From Firmicutes bacterium UBA3910 (GTDB lineage Bacteria; Bacillota; Limnochordia; Darwinibacteriales; Darwinibacteriaceae): a DNA stretch of 32,568 bases. The stretch lies in NCBI GenBank assembly GCA_002391465.1, contig DGFC01000039.1, positions 2,847 to 35,414 of the forward strand, in the 5' to 3' direction. Each line of letters starts with the position of its first letter. Within the stretch, counting starts at the first letter, position 1. The notes below the pieces were generated by a model. It was not told the origin of the DNA and made no database searches. It saw only the letters and a list, made by a program, of their open reading frames with translations. The translations under genes and the position numbers were made by a program. Shown piece by piece: positions 10,367-18,134 of the stretch.

Positions 10367-11786
10367 GTATGATACTGTGATCGGCTTGGAAATCCATGTT
10401 GCCCTGCTCACTAAGAGCAAGCTGTTCTGCGGCTGTTCCACTACCTTTGGCGGTGAACCCAACAGCCAATGCTGTCCGATCTGCTTAGGCCTACCCGGAG
10501 CACTACCCAGGCTGAATGAACGGGCGGTGGAGTACGCGATCAAGGCTGGATTGGCTCTGAACTGCACTATTCATGAGATCAGCCGCTTTGATCGGAAAAA
10601 CTACTACTATCCAGATCTGCCCAAGGCCTACCAGATTACACAGGAGTTCTATCCCCTCTGTACCGATGGCTATTTGGAGTATTTCTATGGTGACAGTCTA
10701 GCAAGGACGAAAATCACCCGAATCCATCTGGAGGAAGAGGCGGGCAAACTGATTCACAGCGGTGCGAGCATTATTGACTCGGACTATTCCCTGGTGGACT
10801 ACAACCGGGCCGGCATACCCCTTATTGAGATTGTCACCGCACCGGATATTCGCAGTCCACAGCAAGCCCGTATCTTTTTGGAACAGCTGAGGTTGCTGCT
10901 CAATTATATAGGCGTTTCGGATACTAAGATGGAAGAGGGTTCACTGCGCTGTGATGCCAATATCTCCCTCAAACCGCTGGGAAGTACCCAGTTGGGAACG
11001 AGGGTGGAGTTGAAAAACCTCAATTCCTTTAGGGCCTTAGAACGCGCCCTCACCTACGAGGAGAGGCGCCAGGGTGAAATATTGGACAGGGGAGATAAGG
11101 TGAACCAGGAAAGCCGCACTTGGGATGAAAGACGCGGCCGCACGCTGCCCATGCGCTCGAAAGCGGATGCTCTCGACTACCGCTTTTTCCCCGAACCCGA
11201 TTTACCCAGGTTGAAACTGAGGCCGGGCTGGGTGGAGGAGATAAAGTCCACAATTCCCGAACTGCCCATGGAACGGCTCAGTCGCTATGAGAGGGAATAC
11301 GGTCTTTCCCGCTATGAGGCTACCTTTTTTGTGAACTACCCTGATTTTGGCCAACTTTGCGAGAAACTGGCAGCCATGGGCTGGGAGGGAAGTAGGGCGG
11401 CCAACCTTTTGATGGGAGAGTATGCCCGTTTGGCCAGAGAAAAAGGCCACCTGACCCCAGAGCGGCTGGCTGGGCTTCTGGAGATTATTGAGGATGGGCT
11501 GATCAGCTCCAATCAAACGGCTGACGTCCTGGAGGAGCTTTTCAATTCGAACCTTTCGGCCCGGGAGATTGTCCTGGAGAAGGGCTGGCAGGTGCTGGCG
11601 GATACAGACGAGCTGCAGGCATTGATCGGAGAAGTACTCCAGGGCAATGTTGAGCTGGTGGAGCGGTATCGGGCAGGGGAGACCAAGCTATATGGTTTCT
11701 TTGTGGGACAGGTAATGCGGGCAACGGAAGGAAAGGCTGACCCGAAGATTGTGAACGACCTTCTCAGAAAGGAATTAGGGACCTAG
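10359..11786 (+). CDS. gatB: Aspartyl/glutamyl-tRNA amidotransferase subunit B
   Basis: Kinase/amidotransferase subunit that activates the side-chain carboxylate of Glu (or Asp) on tRNA and amidates it with ammonia from GatA. It begins with the family signature YDTVIGLEIHVALLTKSKLF. The zinc site is complete (FCGC and CPIC, Cys24/26/39/42). The cradle domain includes RFDRKNYYYPDLPKAYQITQ and GSLRCDANIS. The C-terminal ~150 residues are the helical YqeY-like tail that binds the tRNA elbow (ending KADPKIVNDLLRKEL). ATG 10359 follows GAGGAGGGGAGAAG. An open frame extends 90 bases upstream but lies within gatA and lacks family similarity. 475 residues, normal. Confidence 0.97.
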   Translation: MPKYDTVIGLEIHVALLTKSKLFCGCSTTFGGEPNSQCCPICLGLPGALPRLNERAVEYAIKAGLALNCTIHEISRFDRKNYYYPDLPKAYQITQEFYPLCTDGYLEYFYGDSLARTKITRIHLEEEAGKLIHSGASIIDSDYSLVDYNRAGIPLIEIVTAPDIRSPQQARIFLEQLRLLLNYIGVSDTKMEEGSLRCDANISLKPLGSTQLGTRVELKNLNSFRALERALTYEERRQGEILDRGDKVNQESRTWDERRGRTLPMRSKADALDYRFFPEPDLPRLKLRPGWVEEIKSTIPELPMERLSRYEREYGLSRYEATFFVNYPDFGQLCEKLAAMGWEGSRAANLLMGEYARLAREKGHLTPERLAGLLEIIEDGLISSNQTADVLEELFNSNLSAREIVLEKGWQVLADTDELQALIGEVLQGNVELVERYRAGETKLYGFFVGQVMRATEGKADPKIVNDLLRKELGT

Positions 11787-11838
11787 CAGGAATATTGTGC
11801 CAAAGACGGAATATTTCAGGAGAAGGGTAGGATCAAGG

Positions 11839-12657
11839 ATGGAGAATATTCTATTTTTCTTCGCTGGGTTTCCCGTCTATTCTTACGGTTTTATGCTGGG
11901 TCTGGGCTTAGTCTTAGGGACTTATTTGGCACAGCGGGAGGCAAAGCGCAGAGGTATAGGTTCTGACTTCATTTTCCAATTCATTGTTAAGACAGCACTC
12001 GTTTTCATTGTTGTGGGCCGCATTGGCTTTGTGTTTTCCGTCCATGGTTGGCGCATGCTGCTCTACCCGTGGGTTTTGTTTTCCGGGTGTCACTTGGATG
12101 AAACACGGGGCTTAATGGGGATGAGCATCTACCTCCTTTATTTCCTCGTGCGTCACGTGGAAAACCCCGCGGCTTTCTTAGACGTGCTGGCGGCGCCGGT
12201 GGCTCTCATGCAGTCCTTGGCTTATTTGGGTTCCAGTGTCTTGGGGCGGGAAACGAACGTGGCTTGGGGTATTGATTTGGGCGAGTTTTCGCTCCATCCC
12301 CTGCCGTTGTATTCTGCTTTTGCTTTTTATGTTCTCTATACCATTTTATGGCGTACTCGGCGCAGCCTGCGCTACGACGGCCAGTTGTTTCTGGGATACC
12401 TCACCCTAAGTGCAGCGATTAGACGTTTCTTAATGTCCTTTGAAGAGGTTTTAGGTGAGTCTGCCAACCCTTGGTTGTACACCTTCGCTGCAGTCGTCTT
12501 TGGCCTGGCGTGGCTGTATGTGTATCTTCGTTCCCCATTTCCCGATACGCGCCAAAGGCGTTACGCCAGCGACTGGCAGTCTTGGCTGATCTATTTGGCG
12601 TCGCTGCTGTTTGTGGGACTGATTATGACTAAATTCTTTTATTGGCGCTTCAGCTAA
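11839..12657 (+). CDS. Lgt-like integral membrane protein lacking catalytic residues
   Basis: A multi-spanning membrane protein clearly related to prolipoprotein diacylglyceryl transferase. The N-terminus (FAGFPVYSYGFMLGLGLVLG) matches Lgt's start, FLDVLAAPVALMQ matches the helix before the active-site loop, and LHPLPLY matches HPTQLYE. But the signature AIGRxGNFxNxE is replaced by residues 126-137 SLAYLGSSVLGR, so the essential Arg, Asn and Glu are Tyr129, Ser132 and Arg137. The HGGL motif is also gone (around CHLDETRGLMG). It has 272 residues from ATG 11839, which aligns with Lgt starts; a GTG at 11797 would add 14 residues. It is probably not a working lipidation enzyme. It sits between gatB and a fur-type regulator with an 18-base gap to the latter; its function is unknown. 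Confidence 0.78.
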   Translation: MENILFFFAGFPVYSYGFMLGLGLVLGTYLAQREAKRRGIGSDFIFQFIVKTALVFIVVGRIGFVFSVHGWRMLLYPWVLFSGCHLDETRGLMGMSIYLLYFLVRHVENPAAFLDVLAAPVALMQSLAYLGSSVLGRETNVAWGIDLGEFSLHPLPLYSAFAFYVLYTILWRTRRSLRYDGQLFLGYLTLSAAIRRFLMSFEEVLGESANPWLYTFAAVVFGLAWLYVYLRSPFPDTRQRRYASDWQSWLIYLASLLFVGLIMTKFFYWRFS

Positions 12658-12675
12658 AGGAAGTAGGGGGGAATA

Positions 12676-13122
12676 ATGAAGGAACGTTTCCAGGTCCAGT
12701 TGGAAAGAGACTCTTACCGCCTCACTCCCCAAAGGGAGGCGGTTCTAGATGTGCTGATCGCCCATGCGGACGATCATCTGTCTGCGGAAGAGATTTTTCT
12801 CCACACCCGAGAAATCTACCCGGATATCGGTTTGGCAACCGTATACCGCAATCTGGAGCTCTTGGAGAAGCTCGGTATTATCCACCGCTTTGATTATGGT
12901 GATGGGCAGAATCGCTACGAGATTCGCCTCACCGAAGAAGGTGAGCATTACCATCATCACTTGATTTGTCGAGAATGCGGTTCCATTGGGGAGTTTAAGA
13001 GCGATTTGCTGGAAGAGGTGGAAAAACGCATCGCAGATGACACAGGGTTCAGAGTAACAGATCACTGTCTGCGTTTTTTTGGTATCTGCGCGGACTGCCA
13101 GAAACGGCAGAAAGACGCTTGA
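12676..13122 (+). CDS. Fur-family metal-responsive transcriptional repressor
   Basis: A 148-residue Fur superfamily protein that binds operator DNA in its metal-loaded form. The N-terminal winged helix includes RLTPQREAVLDVL, HLSAEEI and LATVYRNLELLEKLGI. The C-terminal dimerisation domain has HYHHHLICREC and GICADC, i.e. two CxxC pairs (Cys98/101, Cys138/141) for structural zinc. At the two positions where Bacillus PerR has Asp (85 and 104) this protein appears to have Glu (82 and 106), which favours an iron-sensing Fur type over a peroxide-sensing PerR. That assignment is inference from residue knowledge, so no specific symbol is given. ATG 12676 follows GTAGGGGGAATA. The stop codon is embedded in the -35 box of the next promoter. 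Confidence 0.92.
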   Translation: MKERFQVQLERDSYRLTPQREAVLDVLIAHADDHLSAEEIFLHTREIYPDIGLATVYRNLELLEKLGIIHRFDYGDGQNRYEIRLTEEGEHYHHHLICRECGSIGEFKSDLLEEVEKRIADDTGFRVTDHCLRFFGICADCQKRQKDA

Positions 13123-13147
13123 CAAGGAAGAATTTAGGGTGTATGAT
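13119..13147 (+). promoter_or_regulatory. Consensus sigma-A promoter of the valS T-box unit
   Basis: TTGACA (13119-13124), exactly 17 bases, then TATGAT (13142-13147). The -35 box is a perfect match and contains the TGA stop of the preceding fur-type gene. The predicted transcription start near 13154 is just ahead of stem I of the T-box. Confidence 0.85.
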
Positions 13148-13164
13148 ATTGCCAATATAATCGG

Positions 13165-13397
13165 CGTAGATGGAGAGTAGTAGATGGGAAACCCTTGCAG
13201 AGAGGGGGGCCTGGTGGTGAGAGCCTCCTAAGGAAGTGCCCGTCGAAGTCGCTCCGGAGCTTTTTAGGTGACACGGCCCAGCCGACGTAGCCTAAAACGG
13301 TGGTTCCGTTATAACCTTCGAGCTGCTCCCTCCTGTCGGGGGGGAGAATTAAGGTGGTACCGCGAAGGCCCTTCGTCCTTAGAACGAGGGGCCTTTT
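13165..13397 (+). promoter_or_regulatory. T-box riboswitch, valine (GUC) specifier, with terminator
   Basis: tRNA-sensing leader controlling valS. Stem I is closed by GGAG (13172-13175) with CTCC (13252-13255) and GATGGG (13183-13188) with CCCGTC (13239-13244). Between them lie the AGTAG loop-E side and GAA-GTC-G, which places the specifier GUC (Val) at 13248-13250. Stem II follows (TTTTAGG...CCTAAAA). The T-box AAGGTGGTACCGCG is at 13351-13364; its UGGU would pair with an ACCA tRNA end. The terminator is a 12-bp stem (13365-13376 with 13384-13395) plus T residues to 13397. Uncharged tRNA-Val should stabilise the antiterminator and allow valS expression. Confidence 0.93.
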
Positions 13398-13420
13398 AGA
13401 TTTTGTGAGGGGTGAAGGCA

Positions 13421-16054
13421 ATGAGAAAAACCTATGATCCAAAACAAGTAGAAGATAAGTGGTACGCCCATTGGGAAAAAAGCGGATTTTTCCATGCGGA
13501 CGTTGACCCTGACAAAGAACCCTTTTGCATTGTTATTCCCCCGCCCAATATTACCGGGGAACTGCATATGGGCCATGCCTTGGATAATACCTACCAGGAT
13601 ATTCTCATCCGCTGGAAGCGTATGGACGGCTATAACACCATCTGGATTCCGGGCACGGACCACGCAGGTATAGCCACACAGGTGCGGGTGGAAGAACACA
13701 TCCGGCAGACGGAAGGGAAAACCAGGCACGATCTGGGCCAGGAGGAGTTCCTGCGGCGTACCTGGGCCTGGCGGGAGAAATACGGCGGCCAAATCCTCTA
13801 CCAACTGCGGAAACTGGGTGCTTCTTTGGACTGGGAGAGGGAACGCTTTACCATGGATGAAGGCTGCTCTAGGGCGGTGCGGGAAGTATTTGTCCGTCTC
13901 TTTAACGAAGGCCTAATCTACCAGGGCCACTACAGCGTGAATTGGTGCCCGAGCTGTGTAACGACTCTTTCAGACATTGAGGTGGAACACGAGCCAACGG
14001 CAGGTAAACTGTATAGAATCAAATACCCCCTGGCCGATGGCAGTGGTTACGTGGAAATCGCAACCACAAGGCCGGAGACAATGCTGGGCGATACTGCCTT
14101 GGCGGTTAACCCGGACGATGAGAGGTTTACAGACCTCGTAGGCAAAAAGGCGATCGTTCCCTTGGTGAATAGAGAAGTTCCCATTATCGCCGATGCCTAT
14201 GTTGATCCTGAGTTTGGTACGGGTATCGTGAAAATTACCCCGTCCCACGACCCCAACGACTTCGAGATCGGTCTGCGCCATGATCTGCCCCAGGTTGAGG
14301 TGATCGGTCTGGATGCGAAGATGAAAGAAGAGGCGGGGAAATACGCGGGACTGGATCGCTATGAGTGCCGGGATCAGGTTGTCCAGGATCTCAAAGATTT
14401 GGGCCTGCTAGTTGAAATCAAGGATCACGAGCATGCCGTTGGACAATGCTACCGTTGCGACACTGTGGTGGAGCCTTTAGTATCTAAGCAGTGGTTTGTG
14501 AAAATGAAACCCTTGGCCAAGCGGGCCATTGCAGCGGTAGAAACGGGCGAGATTCGCTTTGTACCGGAAAGGTTCGCCAAACACTATCTCCACTGGATGG
14601 AGAACATCCGCGATTGGTGTATATCCCGCCAGCTGTGGTGGGGGCACCGGATTCCTGTCTGGTACTGCGCAGACTGCGGTGAAGTATTTGCCTCGGTAGA
14701 AGACGCGAAGACCTGTCCTAAGTGCGGCTCAGACAACATTGAACAAGATCCTGATGTATTGGATACCTGGTTCTCATCCGCCCTGTGGCCCTTTTCTACC
14801 CTAGGCTGGCCCGATGAGACACCTGATTTGAAACACTTCTACCCCACATCGGTATTGGTAACGGGCTTCGACATCATTCCCTTCTGGGTTGCCCGCATGA
14901 TCGTAATGGGTTATCATTTCAGGGGTGAAAAGCCTTTCAGTGACGTGCTGGTACACGGCCTGGTCCGGGATCAATACGGAAGGAAAATGAGTAAATCGCT
15001 CCGCAACGGCGTTGACCCGCTGGAAGCGATTGAGGAATACGGTGCAGACGCCCTACGCTTTAATCTTGTAATTGGGGTGGCGCCAGGTAACGACCTCCGG
15101 TACATCCCTGAGAAGGTAGAAGCGTACCGCAACTTCGCCAACAAAATCTGGAATGCATCCCGCTTTGCCCTGATGCATCTGGAGGACTTCGATTACCAGC
15201 AGGGTGAATTGAGTTCACTGAACCTAGCCACTGCGGATCGTTGGATCCTGAGTCGCTTTGAACACACTGCGAATGAAGTAACCCGCTTTTTGGAGCGCTA
15301 TGATATTGGTGAAGCAGCGAGGGTTCTCTATGACTTTATCTGGAGCGAACTCTGCGATTGGTATATTGAACTGATCAAACCCCGTCTGTATGGCAGGGAA
15401 GATGAAAAGTCACGCTACGCTGCCCAGTACGTCCTGTGGTATGTACTGCGGCAGACGCTGGAGCTGCTCCACCCCTTCATGCCTTTCATCACGGAGGAGG
15501 TATGGCAGAACCTGCCCCATGCAGGCGAGACTATTATGCTGGCGCCTTGGCCCAGGCCACAGGGGCTGGCCGATTCCCTGGCAGAAAAGGAAATGGCAAC
15601 CGTGATGGCGGTCGTAACTGAGATCCGCACTCTCCGGAGCGAGAAAAACGTGGATCCGGGCCGTAAAATCACCGCAATCTGCCAGGCAGAGGCCGAGCAA
15701 CTCGCCGTTTTGGAGCAGGGCAGGGGAGATATTATGAATCTTGCCGGGTTGGAAAATCTCACTCTGGCAGAACCAGGCGAAACACCGGAACGGGCTGTGA
15801 GTGCAGTTGTGGACGGAATCAGCATTTACCTACCCCTGGCTGATATGGTAGACATCGCCGCCGAAATCGAGCGCATTAAAAAGGACCTGGCCAACGCAGA
15901 ACAGGAGCTCAAGCGGGCCCGGGGTAAATTGGCCAACGACAACTTCGTAAGCAAAGCTCCGGCCCAGGTAGTGGAGAAGGAGAGGGAGAAGGTCAAGACC
16001 TATGGCGCCACGGTTGAAAGGCTTAAGGCATTACTTGAGGAGCTAGAGGGGTAG
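13421..16054 (+). CDS. valS: Valyl-tRNA synthetase
   Basis: Class Ia aminoacyl-tRNA synthetase that charges tRNA-Val, with an editing domain that hydrolyses Thr-tRNA(Val). The N-terminus YDPKQVEDKWYAHWEKSGFF is typical. The HIGH motif is HMGH (residues 49-52) inside PPNITGELHMGHAL, and the KMSKS motif is at 522-526. The CP1 editing domain includes EIATTRPETMLGDTALAVNP and FGTGIVKITPSHDPNDFEIG. A zinc-type pair CADC...CPKC precedes DVLDTWFSSALWP. The C-terminal ~65 residues form the tRNA-binding coiled coil (EIERIKKDLANAEQELKRA). 877 residues, normal. ATG 13421 is chosen over GTG 13412 because the latter overlaps the GAGGGGTGAAGG ribosome-binding site. Expression is controlled by the upstream T-box. 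Confidence 0.98.
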   Translation: MRKTYDPKQVEDKWYAHWEKSGFFHADVDPDKEPFCIVIPPPNITGELHMGHALDNTYQDILIRWKRMDGYNTIWIPGTDHAGIATQVRVEEHIRQTEGKTRHDLGQEEFLRRTWAWREKYGGQILYQLRKLGASLDWERERFTMDEGCSRAVREVFVRLFNEGLIYQGHYSVNWCPSCVTTLSDIEVEHEPTAGKLYRIKYPLADGSGYVEIATTRPETMLGDTALAVNPDDERFTDLVGKKAIVPLVNREVPIIADAYVDPEFGTGIVKITPSHDPNDFEIGLRHDLPQVEVIGLDAKMKEEAGKYAGLDRYECRDQVVQDLKDLGLLVEIKDHEHAVGQCYRCDTVVEPLVSKQWFVKMKPLAKRAIAAVETGEIRFVPERFAKHYLHWMENIRDWCISRQLWWGHRIPVWYCADCGEVFASVEDAKTCPKCGSDNIEQDPDVLDTWFSSALWPFSTLGWPDETPDLKHFYPTSVLVTGFDIIPFWVARMIVMGYHFRGEKPFSDVLVHGLVRDQYGRKMSKSLRNGVDPLEAIEEYGADALRFNLVIGVAPGNDLRYIPEKVEAYRNFANKIWNASRFALMHLEDFDYQQGELSSLNLATADRWILSRFEHTANEVTRFLERYDIGEAARVLYDFIWSELCDWYIELIKPRLYGREDEKSRYAAQYVLWYVLRQTLELLHPFMPFITEEVWQNLPHAGETIMLAPWPRPQGLADSLAEKEMATVMAVVTEIRTLRSEKNVDPGRKITAICQAEAEQLAVLEQGRGDIMNLAGLENLTLAEPGETPERAVSAVVDGISIYLPLADMVDIAAEIERIKKDLANAEQELKRARGKLANDNFVSKAPAQVVEKEREKVKTYGATVERLKALLEELEG

Positions 16055-16057
16055 GAT

Positions 16058-17335
16058 ATGGCGCTTTTTGGGCACAGAGAACGTTTTGGTAGTCACCTGG
16101 GGCTTGAACGGGTTGAACTGGTCTGTCGGGAATTAGGTTCGCCCCAGGCTGACTTGAAGTTTATCCATTTGGCCGGAACAAACGGTAAGGGCTCAACTGC
16201 CGCCTTGTTGGCCCAGGTTCTCCAGGAAAGTGGCTTAAAGGTGGGTCTTTTTACCTCGCCCCACCTAGAGAGCTACGAAGAGCGCTTTAAGATCAACGGA
16301 GTCCAGGTAGACAAGGAGTTCCTGACCGATATCGTTGAAGAGACCGAGGCAGCCATATCCCGCGTGGAAAAGGAATATCCCCAGCTCGGTGCCGTAACCG
16401 AGTTTGAGCTGGCGACCGCTGTGGGTTTGCTCTGCTTTCGGCAAGCAGAAGTGGATATTGTGGTGCTGGAGACCGGTTTGGGCGGCCGTCTAGACGCCAC
16501 GAATGTTGTTGCACCTGTGTTGAGCGTGATCACTACCATCGGCTTGGACCATACCGACCGTTTAGGTGACAGTGTTGAAGAGATTGCCGCCGAAAAAGGC
16601 GGCATCATTAAGGCCGGCGTACCTGTGGTTAGCGGCGTTCAGCCGGGAGCGGCCGAAACTGTGTTGAAAAGAATTGCATCGGAAAAAGGTGCTCCCTGGT
16701 ATTCAACCTGGGACGTGCCCTGGCAGAAACTGGGCTGGAGTTTGGAGGGAGGATCCCTCTTTTTCCCGGGCTGGGGGAAGATCGAGATTGGCCTGTTGGG
16801 AGAGCACCAATTGGAAAACGGGGCAGTTGCCCTGCTTGCCTTGGAACAGCTGTCTGCCCTGGGCTGGCCCATCACCGAGCAGGCAGTCAGGCAGGGTATG
16901 AAGGAGGCCAAGTGGCCGGGACGTTTGGAAGTTCTTTCAGCCGAACCCCTGGTGCTGCTCGATGGCAGCCACAATCCGGAGGGCATTGCCGCGCTTACCA
17001 CCAGCTTGGATCATCTGAGGGACGGGTCTTCCCCTAAGTTTACATTCGTTTTCGGTATGCTGGAGACTAAGGAACTGAAGCTTCTAGACCCACTCGTACC
17101 CCTTGCGGAGAGATTTGTCTTCACTGCCGCAGCTGGGGGACGGTTTCCTCCCAAGGATCCCGCAATTATGGTCGAGTACGCCCAAAAGCGGGGCGTTAAG
17201 GCCGTAGGTTATTATGAGGCGGCTGACGCCCTGAAGATGGCCCTGCAATCACCACCGGTCTGTATCTGTGGTTCTTTGTATCTTGTGGGGACTATAAAAA
17301 GGATTTTGCGCCAGGGATCTGTAATTATTGCCTAG
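16058..17335 (+). CDS. folC: Folylpolyglutamate synthase / dihydrofolate synthase
   Basis: Mur-ligase-family enzyme that adds glutamate to dihydropteroate and/or folates, retaining folate in the cell. Seen: RFGSHLGLERV, the P-loop AGTNGKGST (about residues 39-47), LFTSPHLESYEERFKING, FELATAVGLLCFRQAEVDIVV split over the central sheet, LETGLGGRLDATNV, ITTIGLDHTDRLG with EIAAEKGGIIK, and the C-terminal ligase domain with WPGRLEVL and LDGSHNPEG. Its 425 residues match the family. ATG 16058 begins 3 bases after the valS stop; the valS-folC pairing is frequent in Bacillota and implies read-through from the T-box unit. Whether it is bifunctional cannot be told from sequence. Confidence 0.96.
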   Translation: MALFGHRERFGSHLGLERVELVCRELGSPQADLKFIHLAGTNGKGSTAALLAQVLQESGLKVGLFTSPHLESYEERFKINGVQVDKEFLTDIVEETEAAISRVEKEYPQLGAVTEFELATAVGLLCFRQAEVDIVVLETGLGGRLDATNVVAPVLSVITTIGLDHTDRLGDSVEEIAAEKGGIIKAGVPVVSGVQPGAAETVLKRIASEKGAPWYSTWDVPWQKLGWSLEGGSLFFPGWGKIEIGLLGEHQLENGAVALLALEQLSALGWPITEQAVRQGMKEAKWPGRLEVLSAEPLVLLDGSHNPEGIAALTTSLDHLRDGSSPKFTFVFGMLETKELKLLDPLVPLAERFVFTAAAGGRFPPKDPAIMVEYAQKRGVKAVGYYEAADALKMALQSPPVCICGSLYLVGTIKRILRQGSVIIA

Positions 17336-17347
17336 GAGGGATTTGAG

Positions 17348-17815
17348 GTGAGAGGCAAATCTGGGCTTAATTTCGCTGTAACAGCTGTAACCCTGTTCCT
17401 TATCTTTGGTTTCATCGGTTATTTAGGTGGTCAATATGCGGTGCGGACACTTACTTCACAGTTCCGTGCCTCGTTGGCGTCCGAGGGCAGTCCAGCTTCT
17501 GCCCCAGTGTATGTCTCACCTCCTGTCCAGTCTGAACCCAAGGAGTCAACGACACCCGCTCCAACGCCCCCAGCGGTCGATAGACCTGCTGCAGCAGATG
17601 GAGCCTTGTATAAGGTGCAGGTGGGTGTCTTTTCAGAGAAGAGAAATGCAGACCGCCTGGTTGAACTTTTAAAGGAAGATGGCTACGAAGCGATAGTCAT
17701 TTCGGAAGCGGCCTTCCATCGGGTGCAGACTGGTGCTTTCAGCTCCGAGGCTAACGCTGCTAGGCTCGCAGAAGAGCTGAGAGGGAAGGGTTATGAGGCT
17801 ATCATCGTGCGCTAG
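17348..17815 (+). CDS. Membrane-anchored SPOR-domain protein
   Basis: A 155-residue protein with one N-terminal membrane helix (about residues 8-30, FAVTAVTLFLIFGFIGYLGG), a Pro/Ser/Ala-rich flexible linker (~45-82), and a C-terminal SPOR domain (~86-155). The domain's two repeats are readable: YKVQVGVFSEKRNADRLVELL and HRVQTGAFSSEANAARLAEEL, each followed by GYEAI. SPOR domains bind denuded glycan strands at division or sporulation septa. Here the domain would sit outside the membrane facing the wall. The GTG start at 17348 follows an AGGAGGG Shine-Dalgarno sequence and lies 12 bases after folC, so it is probably in the valS-folC transcript. The binding role is family knowledge; the specific process is not known. 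Confidence 0.88.
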   Translation: MRGKSGLNFAVTAVTLFLIFGFIGYLGGQYAVRTLTSQFRASLASEGSPASAPVYVSPPVQSEPKESTTPAPTPPAVDRPAAADGALYKVQVGVFSEKRNADRLVELLKEDGYEAIVISEAAFHRVQTGAFSSEANAARLAEELRGKGYEAIIVR

Positions 17816-17836
17816 TATTTCCCCTTTTTGCCTCTG

Positions 17837-17865
17837 TTGACAGAAGCTGCTTGTTTTGTTATTGT
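17837..17865 (+). promoter_or_regulatory. Likely sigma-A promoter for the ferredoxin gene
   Basis: A perfect -35 TTGACA (17837-17842), a 17-base spacer and TATTGT (17860-17865, 4 of 6 bases of the -10 consensus) lie 35 bases before the ferredoxin ATG. No terminator is seen for the preceding SPOR gene, so read-through is also possible. Confidence 0.62.
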
Positions 17866-17899
17866 AGAGTCGACATTGTGAAAAAGGGGGCGAAGTGGA

Positions 17900-18073
17900 A
17901 TGGCGTTTAAGATCGATGGTTCTCTTTGCACCAGCTGCGGCTCCTGCCTGCCCGAGTGTGCTGTAGAGGCAATCAGCGAAGGAACGGAATTTTACATTAT
18001 TGATTCTGATGAATGCATTGATTGCGGCGCCTGTGCCGATGTATGTCCGGTAGAGGCAATCAGCGAAGCTTAA
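17900..18073 (+). CDS. Small 2[4Fe-4S] ferredoxin
   Basis: A 57-residue clostridial-type ferredoxin, a soluble low-potential electron carrier. Both cluster motifs are complete: Cys10-x2-Cys13-x2-Cys16-x3-Cys20-(Ala) and Cys39-x2-Cys42-x2-Cys45-x3-Cys49-Pro. In such proteins the fourth Cys of each motif ligates the other cluster. The first motif has Ala where Pro usually follows its last Cys. The two halves each end in VEAISE, encoded by an identical 19-base stretch (17963-17981 and 18050-18068). The gene has its own promoter and is followed at once by a strong terminator, so it is a single-gene unit. Redox partners cannot be inferred from this context. Confidence 0.93.
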   Translation: MAFKIDGSLCTSCGSCLPECAVEAISEGTEFYIIDSDECIDCGACADVCPVEAISEA

Positions 18074-18082
18074 ATTAGGCAT

Positions 18083-18134
18083 AAACCCCCTCCCACCCGT
18101 CATAGTTATGAAACGGGTGGGGGGGAGTTTTTTT
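18083..18134 (+). terminator. Terminator of the ferredoxin gene, overlapping spoIID ribosome-binding site
   Basis: A long GC-rich hairpin: left arm 18083-18100 (AAACCCCCTCCCACCCGT), loop 18101-18112, right arm 18113-18130, with one C-A mismatch and one wobble, then a T run to 18134. The 3' arm contains the G-rich GGGGGGGAG that is also the only Shine-Dalgarno-like sequence for the spoIID TTG at 18133. Confidence 0.92.

Noticed and set aside
18080..18110. Possible sigma-E promoter for spoIID (CATAAACC, or TCATAGT in the hairpin loop)
   Set aside because: No matching partner element at the required spacing in either case.
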